Shown here piece after piece: positions 8,815-16,704 of a stretch of DNA of 46,643 nt. Location of the stretch: NCBI GenBank assembly GCA_019119045.1, contig DWXS01000028.1:1-46643 (forward strand). The letters are read 5' to 3'. Position 1 is the first letter of the stretch; each line of letters begins with the position of its first letter. This DNA comes from Candidatus Mailhella merdavium (lineage in GTDB: Bacteria; Desulfobacterota; Desulfovibrionia; Desulfovibrionales; Desulfovibrionaceae). Below the pieces are notes generated by a model. The model did not search any database. It had not been told where the DNA came from and worked only from the letters and a program-made list of their open reading frames with translations. Made by a program: the position numbers and the translations under genes.

Positions 8815-10212
8815 ATGACGCACGAATTTCTGCCTTCCGTAGAGGAAAGCTACCATCGCCTGCTGGAGCATATTCCCGGCATGGCCTACCGCTGCCGGGT
8901 GGAAAAGGCCCGGGGAAGCGAACAGGGTTTTGAATATGTGTTGGAATTTGTGAGCCGTGGCAGTTTTGACCTGCTGGGTATTCCTGCCGAAGACATGATC
9001 GAACAGAATCAGAATGTTATTGAGAGGATGACGCATCCGGACGATTTACCGCGTCAGCGGCAATCCATCTACGACAAAGTTGTCATGGGACAGCCCTATC
9101 AGACCATGTACCGGCTCATTCTGCCGGGCGGACGTATCAAATGGGTATGGGATCAGGGCGAGGGGGTCACCGGTCCGGATGGCGGACTGTGGTATCTGGA
9201 AGGGCTGATGATGGATGTGAGCGAGCAGAAATTCATGGAACTCAGCCTGCGCGAGGAAAACCGGCAGTTCAAGACCTCCTCCGATTCACTGTTCGGGCTG
9301 GGCGGTATGGTGGGCAAGAGCGAGGCCATGCGCAAGGTATATGAACTTGTACTCAAGGCGGCGGAGACGGAAAACAACATCATTATTTACGGAGAAACCG
9401 GTTCCGGCAAGGATGTCGCCGCACGCGCCATTCATGCCCTGAGCGGCAGACGGGGGCCGTATATTCCGGTGAACTGCGGAGCCATTCCCGAATCGCTGAT
9501 GGAAAGCGAATTCTTTGGTCACACTAAAGGGGCCTTTTCCGGTGCGACGAGCAATAAAGAAGGGTATATCGGCGCGGCCAACAACGGAACGCTGTTTCTT
9601 GACGAAATCGGCGAACTGCCTCTTCAGCTTCAGGTCAAGCTGTTGCGCGCGCTGGAAAATAAAATGTATACACCTGTAGGAGGTACGGCTCCGCGAGAGT
9701 CGAGCTTTCGCCTCATAGCCGCTACCAATCAGGATCTGACCAAAATGGTTCGGGAAAAGACCATGCGCTCGGACTTCTACTATCGCGTCCATGTACTCTC
9801 CATCACCCTGCCGCCGTTGCGCGATCGTCTGGCCGATCTTCCGTTGCTGACGGCGGTATGGATGGAAAAAAGGGGAATCTCCATTGATATTCCCCTCCCC
9901 GTGCGTCTGGCCATGGAGCATTACAGCTGGCCCGGCAATGTCCGTGAGCTGTATAATTTCCTCGATCGTTACGCGGCCTTCGGCGAGGCCGCATTGGATT
10001 CGCTGGGCGAAGCCGGTCGCGCCGGCCTTGTTCTGCCCGACTGCCATGAAGGCCTGACGCTGGAAGAGGCCACCCTTCAGATGGAAGAACGCCTGATCCG
10101 TCAGGCTCTGGAAAAATGCCGCTGGAGAAGAGGCGAAGCTGCGGCTGCTCTGGGACTCAACCTCCGCACTCTTCAGCGCAAGATGAAACGGCTGGGAATG
10201 AACGCACGCTGA
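8815..10212 (+). CDS. Sigma-54-dependent transcriptional activator with PAS sensor
   Basis: The 465-residue protein starts at ATG 8815 behind AAGGAG; the longer frame upstream lacks a start signal and overlaps regulatory sites. Residues 12-138 form a PAS domain (YHRLLEHIPGMAYRCRVE through DVSEQK). The AAA+ domain (about 165-400) has Walker A GETGSGKD (193-200), the sigma-54-binding loop as GAFSGA (239-244; the family norm is GAFTGA), Walker B FLDEIGEL (261-268) and SDFYYRVHVLSITLPPLRDR. The C-terminus is a Fis-type helix-turn-helix (RRGEAAAALGLNLRTLQRKMKRL). It should contact RNA polymerase-sigma-54 from an upstream site and hydrolyse ATP to open promoters. Its signal, read by the PAS domain, is unknown. 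Divergent OsmC and the BCCT/phosphodiesterase region are likely targets because of shared palindromes. Confidence 0.93.
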   Translation: MTHEFLPSVEESYHRLLEHIPGMAYRCRVEKARGSEQGFEYVLEFVSRGSFDLLGIPAEDMIEQNQNVIERMTHPDDLPRQRQSIYDKVVMGQPYQTMYRLILPGGRIKWVWDQGEGVTGPDGGLWYLEGLMMDVSEQKFMELSLREENRQFKTSSDSLFGLGGMVGKSEAMRKVYELVLKAAETENNIIIYGETGSGKDVAARAIHALSGRRGPYIPVNCGAIPESLMESEFFGHTKGAFSGATSNKEGYIGAANNGTLFLDEIGELPLQLQVKLLRALENKMYTPVGGTAPRESSFRLIAATNQDLTKMVREKTMRSDFYYRVHVLSITLPPLRDRLADLPLLTAVWMEKRGISIDIPLPVRLAMEHYSWPGNVRELYNFLDRYAAFGEAALDSLGEAGRAGLVLPDCHEGLTLEEATLQMEERLIRQALEKCRWRRGEAAAALGLNLRTLQRKMKRLGMNAR

Positions 10213-10718
10213 AGGAATACCCCGCTGAAAGACCTTTCCGGCAGCCCCCGCAGCGACGGCACAGGCCAGAAATGTGTTCAGCAGAAAAGACTGTAACCGA
10301 AAGAAGAAAGCTCTCCCGCCGGACTGCGCCGTGCTTCCCGCGGCCGATATGCGCGGGGACAGCAGAAACAGGCCCTTTCAGCCGCAAGTGCCGGGGCTGC
10401 TCAGGCTGCGACATGAAACCTTTCGGCAGCCGTGCCGCTGCCCCGAACAGCACGGGCCGGACTTCCGCGCCGATGAAAGCAGGCGAAATGAGCGGCAGCG
10501 TTCCCGGCGTTTTCAGGATGCCGCATGTCGCGCGAACGGTACGCCGATACGCACGCCGTACCGCGCCCGCCCCGCGGAGAAAGATGTGTCCAGAGCCGAC
10601 CTCAATAAACAACGGGCAGTGAAGCCCCTGGGCGATTATCCCGGATGAAACTGCCCGTGTTGAAGGAATCCCCGCGCTCCATGAGGATCAGGGGCTGTAA
10701 TTCTGACTGATATGCCCG
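10213..10718. other. GC-rich gap between convergent genes
   Basis: This stretch of about 500 bp separates the activator gene from the end of the effector gene. Open frames exist on both strands but overlap each other, lack ribosome binding sites and give Arg/Pro/Cys-rich sequence, so I do not call a gene. Its only clear element is the effector terminator at 10601-10657. Confidence 0.5.
10601..10657 (-). terminator. Terminator of the chaperone-effector operon
   Basis: CGGGCAGT (10613-10620) pairs with ACTGCCCG (10650-10657); on the reverse strand the stem is followed by TTGTTTATT. It lies about 60 bp past the effector stop codon. The loop is long (29 bases). Confidence 0.5.
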
Positions 10719-13229
10719 TCAGGCCTGATACTGCATGTTGAAAGTTACATGCCTGTCATTGAGCGAAGCCATCAGTGCGGCCACTCCGCCGTCCGGATCT
10801 CCCTTATGCAGATCGTCTGCATTTGGAATTTCCAACCAGCCTACGACTGCCGAATAGGGGATATCCGTCACGTTGACTTCGCCGCCGCTTTCATCCTGCG
10901 ACTTTAAGCCGTTGCGTACGGAAATGGCGGCCATATCGTAGGCCTGCCGGCCTTCTCCGAGCTTCGTGGTATCAATGATATAGACGAAACCCCTGCCAAA
11001 CATGTTGCCATAATCGCAATAGGGCAGACAGCGCCCGAGTTCCCTGGCACAGGAGACTCCCGCGGTGCCCGTAGCGCCAACGGCCTGACCAAGACCCTGC
11101 GCATCCCGCAGATGCTCGGGAATGCTCAAATCATCCTTGCTCTTGAAGCCTCCGTCCGCGTTGATGACTCGGGGGTCACGGGAGTCGCCCCGGAACACCA
11201 GCCCGCTGAAGGTATAAAGCGAACACTCCCTCCCCTCAAAATTCGTTGTCTTTCCTGCATGTTCCACCTTTCCATGGACAGGCGCAGCCGGCAGACCTCT
11301 GAGGAAGTCGACCAGTTCTCTCTTATCCGTAATGCGGGGAGGATTGGAAAAGCGGTTCCCGGCCTCTTCCGCAGCGACTGCACCCGTTCCGCCTGCCGCA
11401 TCTGCTGCATCCGTCCCGCCTTCAGCATTTACAGAGGAAAGCAGGAACCGGGCCTCCTCCGCAGTGATTGCGTTCAGCTCACGTTCAGAGTTCACATACT
11501 CAGCAAACTCCCGGGATGTCAGCGTTGTCTGAAGCGTCAGCATATTCCGCGCGGTCTCGCTCAGATCTTCCGGGCTGACGACTCGGTCAGCCAGTCGGGC
11601 TTCAAGCCTGTCCGCTTCCCACTGAGAAAGCGTTCCGGCCTGAAGGGCTTCCGCCACAGCGTGCCGCAGTTCGCCTGTAGAGCGTCCGCTCTCTTTGATC
11701 TGCGCTGCAAGGGCCTGAGCCGCACTGCCGAAAACCGGCGCGACGAAGACATCCACAGGCGTGGCCGTGCCGTCTGGCGCAACGTCATAACTTACGCTTG
11801 CGAAGCCGGAGAAGCATACGGCACCCAGGTCATCGCTGGTGGATATCCGTACATGGGCCACGCCGTCATCGCCCATGCCGACAGAAACTGTGGTGGAAGA
11901 ATGCTCAATAAGCGGGGTATTCACGACGCCCTTGAATATCCCCATGCCGCCCGTACCCAGCAGGTTGCGCATGGGGGCCTGCGAGGCCAGCATACCCAGC
12001 ATTTCAGCCTGACGGGGGTTCGCGCTGGTGCCTCCGCAAAGCTCACGGAATGCGTCCATGATCCCGGACGAAAACGTGGACAGGTTGCCCTGACGGTAGG
12101 AGAGTTTATCCGCATCCGAAGCAAAGGCGAAGGGCGTGTCCTTGCCTACGATAAAGGTTTTGTCGCCCACCACAATGCGGGGAGGAGTGGAAATGGTCGC
12201 CTTGTCGGGGCCGGCCATTGTCGCGCTCATGCGGCGGGTCACGTCGCGAGCTATCAGCGTTTCTCCGGAAAATTTGGCAGACAGCCTCATCGACAGCGAA
12301 AGGCCGGGAGAGGACAGATCACTCATGGTCACAGGCCTGCCTGTGGTGATGATCTCCCTTGCCCGATCCAGGGGCATATGCCGGCACAGCATACACAGCT
12401 TCTCGCTCTTGCCGGGGCAGAACATTTCCAGCCCGGTATCCAGATGCCGGCTCAGAGCCTCGCTGAATGCAGCTCCCTGCGTCGGCACTCCTTCGGGCAG
12501 AGGCTCATTGAACAGGCTCTGCCATATGGTTTCCGGCGTCAGTTCCCCCTGCGGCTGCAAGGCGCGCATGGAAGGGAGGAACTGACACAGAACGCCCGCA
12601 TATTTTACATTGTTCCCCATCAGCAGGCCCAGACTCACCAGATCTCCGCTGCGGACGCCTCCCTGTCCGGCTATGGGCAAGTCCAGCATACTGCAACAGC
12701 CATAAAGCTTGACACTGCGGCTAATCATGTAGCTGGCAAGCGCGGCCGGATTGCCCGCATCGTTGGCTTCGGGAGGAAAATGCCCGATGAGTTCCTGCTT
12801 CATGGCCTCCCGCAGCTGCGCCAGCCCTTTGTCGTCGAGCCTGCCCCGCAGCGGAGCCACTGCCTGATCGAAAGCGGAGGTAAATCCATGCTGGGGATCG
12901 ATGTCGGAAAGAAATTTGTCCCGAGCGTTCAGGCGGGTCTGGGCCATGCGCACAGCATCGTCAATGCTTTCGCGAACCAGGCGTGCGGTCAGAGGACGAT
13001 CGTTTCCAAGGATTGTGTGCAGACGGGTCTCCGTGGCATCGGCTATGGTGCTGCCGAGCTCGCTGCGTATGGCCGCGATAAAAGCCGTCATGGCCGCATG
13101 GTTGGTCGAGGCCCAGGTAGGCAGTCTCGTACTCTTGACTTCCTGGCCGGAAACCTTGATTTTGGAAGAATCCGTCGCCTGAGCGGCCGCAAGGGAAAAA
13201 TCTTGCAGAGTAGGGCCGATGGTATTCAT
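10719..13229 (-). CDS. Putative type III effector with cholera-toxin-like ADP-ribosyltransferase domain
   Basis: The 836-residue protein starts at ATG 13229, five bases after GGAGG; a GTG at 13235 abuts that site and is unlikely. Residues 1-24 are uncharged at most positions and rich in Ser, Thr, Ala and Gln, as in type III secretion signals. Residues 25-600 are helical and unrecognised. A low-complexity Ala/Gly/Glu linker lies near 618-645. Residues 677-802 match the cholera and heat-labile toxin A chain: FRGDSR (NAD-binding Arg680; toxin YRADSR), VSCA (Ser726; toxin VSTS), FVYIIDTT (toxin YYIYVIAT), and GGEV followed by IPYSAVVGW (Glu784; toxin EQEV...IPYSQIYGW). The first Glu of the toxin ExE pair is Gly here, so the target residue may not be arginine. 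It is encoded after a CesT-like chaperone, which supports export by type III secretion. No secretion apparatus lies in the window. Host target unknown. Confidence 0.72.
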   Translation of the reverse strand: MNTIGPTLQDFSLAAAQATDSSKIKVSGQEVKSTRLPTWASTNHAAMTAFIAAIRSELGSTIADATETRLHTILGNDRPLTARLVRESIDDAVRMAQTRLNARDKFLSDIDPQHGFTSAFDQAVAPLRGRLDDKGLAQLREAMKQELIGHFPPEANDAGNPAALASYMISRSVKLYGCCSMLDLPIAGQGGVRSGDLVSLGLLMGNNVKYAGVLCQFLPSMRALQPQGELTPETIWQSLFNEPLPEGVPTQGAAFSEALSRHLDTGLEMFCPGKSEKLCMLCRHMPLDRAREIITTGRPVTMSDLSSPGLSLSMRLSAKFSGETLIARDVTRRMSATMAGPDKATISTPPRIVVGDKTFIVGKDTPFAFASDADKLSYRQGNLSTFSSGIMDAFRELCGGTSANPRQAEMLGMLASQAPMRNLLGTGGMGIFKGVVNTPLIEHSSTTVSVGMGDDGVAHVRISTSDDLGAVCFSGFASVSYDVAPDGTATPVDVFVAPVFGSAAQALAAQIKESGRSTGELRHAVAEALQAGTLSQWEADRLEARLADRVVSPEDLSETARNMLTLQTTLTSREFAEYVNSERELNAITAEEARFLLSSVNAEGGTDAADAAGGTGAVAAEEAGNRFSNPPRITDKRELVDFLRGLPAAPVHGKVEHAGKTTNFEGRECSLYTFSGLVFRGDSRDPRVINADGGFKSKDDLSIPEHLRDAQGLGQAVGATGTAGVSCARELGRCLPYCDYGNMFGRGFVYIIDTTKLGEGRQAYDMAAISVRNGLKSQDESGGEVNVTDIPYSAVVGWLEIPNADDLHKGDPDGGVAALMASLNDRHVTFNMQYQA

Positions 13230-13303
13230 ATGCACCTCCGGAAAATATCTGGAGAAAAGGGCAGGAGACCGCCCGGAAGCAGGCTATGCCCGGACAGGCC
13301 GCG

Positions 13304-13762
13304 CTACACGCGCAGACCGCTGGCCAGCATGACAGCCTGAACGTCCGTCTCTTCCGGCCCTGCATTCGCCAGTTTCTCGCATTCGTTGCGCCAGTATTCA
13401 GCCGCCTGCATAAATCGCTCCACGGCATGGATAAAGCTGCCCGCCGTCAGCAGACGCAGGGAATATACCGCCTGCAGCACGATGAAGGATGCCTCGTTAT
13501 CCACGGCAAGCGTCGCACCCGAGGTGCGTTGAAAAAAATACTGTCCCTGAAGCAGTGCCAAAAAAATGTTCTCCCGTTCTCCCTGTGGGAGTGGAGCCAC
13601 ACAGGTAGCCAAGAGAATCTGTTCAGAATCCTCCAGGTAATGCACCATCAGCAAAAAACCTTCCATTTCCACCGTGTACTGATGCTCCGTATCCATGGTA
13701 ACGGCGGAAGCGCCCAGATTCCCGCGCAGTCTCTCCACCAGTTCGCTCACTATCGGATCCAT
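13304..13762 (-). CDS. CesT-like type III secretion chaperone
   Basis: The 152-residue protein starts at ATG 13762 behind AAGGAGAAG. It has the size, acidity and alternating pattern of class I effector chaperones (CesT/SycE): an N-terminal helix (VSELVERLRGNLG), strands (YTVEMEGFLLMVHYL; ILLATCVAPLP), the long middle helix (ENIFLALLQGQYFFQRTSGATLAVD) and a C-terminal helix ending in FMQAAEYWRNECEKL. These proteins dimerise and bind the first 50-100 residues of one effector to keep it secretion-ready. The gene lies 74 bp upstream of the effector gene in the same direction, so that effector is the likely client. The assignment rests on pattern and position, since chaperones share little identity. 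A near-consensus sigma-54 promoter lies about 90 bp upstream. Confidence 0.75.
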   Translation of the reverse strand: MDPIVSELVERLRGNLGASAVTMDTEHQYTVEMEGFLLMVHYLEDSEQILLATCVAPLPQGERENIFLALLQGQYFFQRTSGATLAVDNEASFIVLQAVYSLRLLTAGSFIHAVERFMQAAEYWRNECEKLANAGPEETDVQAVMLASGLRV

Positions 13763-13850
13763 ACGGCTTCTCCTTTTCCGCAGCTCAATATAGCGGCAAA
13801 AGACAACTTTTTTGGCAGTGCTGTCTGTTACTGTCATTTTGAGCGAATAT

Positions 13851-13866
13851 AGCAAGAACTGTGCCT
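13851..13866 (-). promoter_or_regulatory. Sigma-54 promoter for the chaperone-effector pair
   Basis: The reverse strand reads AGGCACAGTTCTTGCT, with GG and GC exactly 10 bases apart; it matches TGGCAC-N5-TTGCW except for the first base. The predicted start near 13840 leaves a leader of about 78 bases before the chaperone ATG. It lies just downstream of the terminator of the preceding operon. No CGACA-N4-TGTCG site is seen upstream, so the activator may differ. Confidence 0.65.
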
Positions 13867-13900
13867 GTAGCAACCTTTTTCTGCCTGCAAGCGGGTACGG

Positions 13901-13943
13901 AAAAAGTCCTCCCGCTCCGGAATACCGGAGCAGAAGGACTTTT
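13901..13943 (-). terminator. Strong two-part hairpin terminator
   Basis: AAAAGTCCT/AGGACTTTT and inner GCTCCGG/CCGGAGC form one long stem with a 3-base internal loop; the reverse strand continues with TTTTT. It ends the phosphodiesterase operon and insulates the chaperone promoter. Confidence 0.85.
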
Positions 13944-13991
13944 CAGCTCTCCGTCGGCTCGCGCAAGGCCGGGATGGCGGCCCCGCCTTCA

Positions 13992-14552
13992 TCAGGCGCA
14001 GTCGTGCTTGTCCCACGGTTCGCGGTTGTCGCGCTGGATCACGGATTCCATGCGTACCAGAGCTTCCTTAAGCTTGCGGATTTCATCCAGCTTGAGATTG
14101 GGGTTCTTCATCACCTGATAGATGATCGCGCCGGTGCAGCTTTCATCCACAGGAAGATCTGCGATGGTGGCAATGGTTACGGCCATATCCTGCGCGTTCA
14201 CTGCGCGTTCCACCGTGCCCGCCTTGGAGTTGATCGCCATACCGTAAAAAGCCGCGCCCTTACCGGTGGCAACCACCACCAGGGTACGGCGGTCGGCGGC
14301 TTCCAGCGCGGCGGCAAGGGCGTCGCCTTCGGCCATGACCAGCACGGAATCTCCCCTGGCGCCGTCAAGGGCGGCCTGAATACCGGAAGCGTCGGTTTTC
14401 ACCGCGCCCAGCTTTTCAGCCAGTTCGGCCAGCCCGGCGCAATCGGCGCAGGGCAGCAGAGCGGCCTTTTTTCTCAGCGCATCCAGAGCCTCGCCGGAGG
14501 CGTTGAGATCGAGAGCATCGGCAAGAACGAGTATCGCTTTCTTTTCAGCCAT
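13992..14552 (-). CDS. Small unknown protein sharing its C-terminal signature with the upstream phosphodiesterase
   Basis: The 186-residue protein starts at ATG 14552 behind AAGGAAAG. The first half is Ala/Leu/Asp-rich with two cysteines in LLPCADCAGL and a strand-like VLVMAEGDA and LVVVATG, recalling the alpha/beta core of the alkaline phosphatase superfamily without its metal residues. Its part near residues 135-165 (VNAQDMAVTIATIADLPVDE through GAIIYQVMKNPNLK) lines up with the last 35 residues of the protein encoded upstream (ADIVPTLCYITGNPVPAD through GGPIYQIMEDPNL). After this it has a charged tail ending WDKHDCA. It may be a degenerate, non-catalytic relative that works with the upstream enzyme. 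It lies 162 bp downstream in the same direction and ends in a strong terminator. No function is assigned. Confidence 0.75.
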   Translation of the reverse strand: MAEKKAILVLADALDLNASGEALDALRKKAALLPCADCAGLAELAEKLGAVKTDASGIQAALDGARGDSVLVMAEGDALAAALEAADRRTLVVVATGKGAAFYGMAINSKAGTVERAVNAQDMAVTIATIADLPVDESCTGAIIYQVMKNPNLKLDEIRKLKEALVRMESVIQRDNREPWDKHDCA

Positions 14553-14686
14553 GTCGCTTTCCTTAATGTTCCCCAAACAGGGGGATTTGATTGTATGCAA
14601 TATTCCTTCCGGGCCGGAGGCTCTCCTGCTTCCGGCCAGCTTCAGAGACTGCGCGGAAGGAATGAGGGACAGCGGAATATCAGATC

Positions 14687-14699
14687 CCATGTTACATGG
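14687..14699. repeat. 13-bp palindrome between phosphodiesterase and companion gene
   Basis: CCATGT-T-ACATGG is a perfect 6+1+6 inverted repeat just after the phosphodiesterase stop codon. A separate GC-rich hairpin (GGCCGGA/TCCGGCC) follows at about 14613-14639. They may moderate expression of the downstream small gene. Confidence 0.3.
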
Positions 14700-14714
14700 A
14701 ATGTTCCGAACAGC

Positions 14715-16601
14715 CTACTTCACCAGATTGGGATCTTCCATAATCTGATAGATGGGGCCGCCTTCAGCATCGGCCGGGACAGGGTTGCCGGTGATATAGC
14801 ACAGCGTGGGCACGATATCGGCCAGCCAACGCGGGCGGGGATACCGGAATCCCTTTCTGATGTTCGGGCCGCGGAACATGAGCAGGTTTTTCAGACTGCC
14901 GCAGCCGGATTCCCCGGTAGGCAGGCCGTAGCCGTGTTCCGCCATGTATTCGGGCTTGAGTACATACACCACGTCGCCCGCCTGCGCGCCGCCCATGCCG
15001 AAGACATGGGCGTCTTCCTTGCGCACGGCCAGCAGCACGGGCCGTTCGCCGGTTTCGGGATGTTTGTAGTCCAACAGAGCGTTGATGATCTGATCACGTA
15101 CCTTTTCGTAATCTTCCGGCTCCACAATGCCGCCGGGATACTTACCCTTAAGATTGACATACACGAACATGTAACGCTGAGGCACAGCCTGGGACTTGCT
15201 CACATCCAGCACATAGTTGAAGCCCTCTGTTTCCTCGTAGATATCCCAGTAATTTTCAGACTTCTTGGGTTCATAGGAACACAGTCCGGCTTCTCTGAGA
15301 GCATGGGCGGTATTGAGAATGGGCCCCATGGGCGTGGCCCCGTGGTCGGAGCATACGCACATCAGAGTTTCGTCCCCCATGATATCCATGAGCCTGCCGA
15401 GCAGCCTGTCTTCCACGGTGTAAATATGACGCTCCATCTTTTCCGCTCTAGCACGCACTTCCGGATCCCTGCTGTCAAGGTCGCTTAACCAGCCGTGATA
15501 AAACCAGTCTATGGGATGAGAGTGCATATAGAACAGATCCCAGTCCGGGTTGGCTCTGAGCAGAGATTCAACGGTGTTCCACAGCCAGGCACTGTGAAAT
15601 TCCACCAGTTCGCATACGGTATCGGTATCGATGATACCGTGCAGATAGGCAACCAGACCGATATCATTGGCGGTGATATGCTTGGAGAAATCGATCTGCT
15701 GCGCGGCCTCGGGCGGAACAATGAAACCGATGCGGCCCGCAATGCCGGAAACATACAGCTTGAACTCTTCCGCATCGTCGGAAAGCTGCATCAGTTTGCA
15801 GCGGAATACGCCCTTTTCAGTGCGTCCGTCGGCCACGATGGTGAAATCATGCTGGACAGGTTCGCTCCATTCACCTTTTTTAATGGTGAAGAATGCCTTG
15901 GAGTAGTCCTTTTCCGGGCAGAGAGCGAACACGTCATAGCCGTCGTCGCCGCTTTCCCAGGTCAGGCCGTACCAGACCTGATCCTTCACCGGCTCAATAG
16001 ATTCCTTGAAATGCATCTTCACTTCAATTTCCAGAGGTTCGTCGCATTCAGGCAGATTCTTCCAACCCTTGGCATCATCAAAGCGGCACTGCACGCCCAT
16101 GGGGTAGAAATCAGAGGAAATCACGCTCTCGGAAGCCAGAAACTCCTTGTGTTCATTGCCGTGCAGGGGCCAGCGGGTTTCCACCGGAGAGAGACCTTCT
16201 CCCATAATCATGACGCCGTTCTTCATGTGCGACGGCCAGGACATGGGATAGTTCACCACGATGCACTTCTTGCCTTCCTTGTCCCATGCGTCCCAGATGG
16301 TTTGAGCCGTGAGTATGTCCGAACCAAAGGCCTGGGAGGTTTCCTTGTAATCAAGGCTGCGCCCCTCATGATAGTAATAATAGTCTTCTACGCCGTGCGT
16401 ACGGGGATAGGCGCCGGTACAGATCGTGGCCCAGGAAGGCGGGGTCACAGTCGGCAGATTGTAGCCTTCAGGAATAAAACTGCCTTCGGCCATGAATCTG
16501 CGGAAATTGTCCAGACCACCCTGCGCGAGCATGGCTTCAAGACGTTTGGGAATAAGGCAGTCGTAACCGATAAGGGCGGCACGTTTCGCTTTGGCGGCCA
16601 T
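14715..16601 (-). CDS. Alkaline-phosphatase-superfamily phosphodiesterase-like protein (cytoplasmic)
   Basis: The 628-residue protein starts at ATG 16601 behind AAGGAG; the frame extends to 16802 but without support. It has no signal peptide. The superfamily motifs are visible: first metal Asp in LIGYDCL, nucleophile region PTVTPPSWATICTGAYPRTHGV, DLFYMHSHPIDWFYHGW, the metal pair in CVCSDHGATPMG, and ADIVPTLCYITGNPVPAD near the end. In related enzymes the last metal ligand is a His in a Gly-Thr-His motif; here the matching stretch reads SGCGSLKNLLMFRGPNI, so that His seems to be missing. Relatives cleave phosphodiesters or phosphonates; sulfatase is unlikely because the C/S-X-P-X-R motif is absent. 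It is divergent from a BCCT transporter gene with shared regulatory sites, which suggests it acts on an imported, perhaps choline-like, compound. That is inference. Confidence 0.8.
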   Translation of the reverse strand: MAAKAKRAALIGYDCLIPKRLEAMLAQGGLDNFRRFMAEGSFIPEGYNLPTVTPPSWATICTGAYPRTHGVEDYYYYHEGRSLDYKETSQAFGSDILTAQTIWDAWDKEGKKCIVVNYPMSWPSHMKNGVMIMGEGLSPVETRWPLHGNEHKEFLASESVISSDFYPMGVQCRFDDAKGWKNLPECDEPLEIEVKMHFKESIEPVKDQVWYGLTWESGDDGYDVFALCPEKDYSKAFFTIKKGEWSEPVQHDFTIVADGRTEKGVFRCKLMQLSDDAEEFKLYVSGIAGRIGFIVPPEAAQQIDFSKHITANDIGLVAYLHGIIDTDTVCELVEFHSAWLWNTVESLLRANPDWDLFYMHSHPIDWFYHGWLSDLDSRDPEVRARAEKMERHIYTVEDRLLGRLMDIMGDETLMCVCSDHGATPMGPILNTAHALREAGLCSYEPKKSENYWDIYEETEGFNYVLDVSKSQAVPQRYMFVYVNLKGKYPGGIVEPEDYEKVRDQIINALLDYKHPETGERPVLLAVRKEDAHVFGMGGAQAGDVVYVLKPEYMAEHGYGLPTGESGCGSLKNLLMFRGPNIRKGFRYPRPRWLADIVPTLCYITGNPVPADAEGGPIYQIMEDPNLVK

Positions 16602-16686
16602 ATGTACGTTCTCCTTGCACATGAAGATGTTGAGACGACCTGAAAAAAACGGGGGGATAAGCTCAGTGTCCGGTTGCCGTAACTTT

Positions 16687-16704
16687 ATCCAAAAAACGTG
16701 CCAG
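16687..16704 (-). promoter_or_regulatory. Sigma-54-like promoter for the phosphodiesterase gene (imperfect -12)
   Basis: The reverse strand reads TGGCACGTTTTTTGGATA: the -24 box is a full match, but the -12 dinucleotide is GG in place of GC at the right 10-base spacing. The predicted start is near 16677, 76 bases before the ATG. The -12 change would be expected to weaken it. Confidence 0.45.

Noticed and set aside
10157..10622. Overlapping open frames on both strands between the activator and effector genes
   Set aside because: They overlap each other, lack ribosome binding sites, have Arg/Pro/Cys-rich composition and the minus-strand frame begins inside the effector terminator tail.
11112..13340. 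A 742-residue plus-strand open frame opposite the effector gene
   Set aside because: It is the antisense shadow of the effector gene, with His/Arg/Gln-rich composition and no start signal. The minus frame has a good ribosome binding site, domain motifs and an upstream chaperone.
13812..15488. A 558-residue plus-strand open frame opposite the phosphodiesterase and companion genes
   Set aside because: Antisense shadow: the minus frames have ribosome binding sites and clear motifs, while this frame has none.
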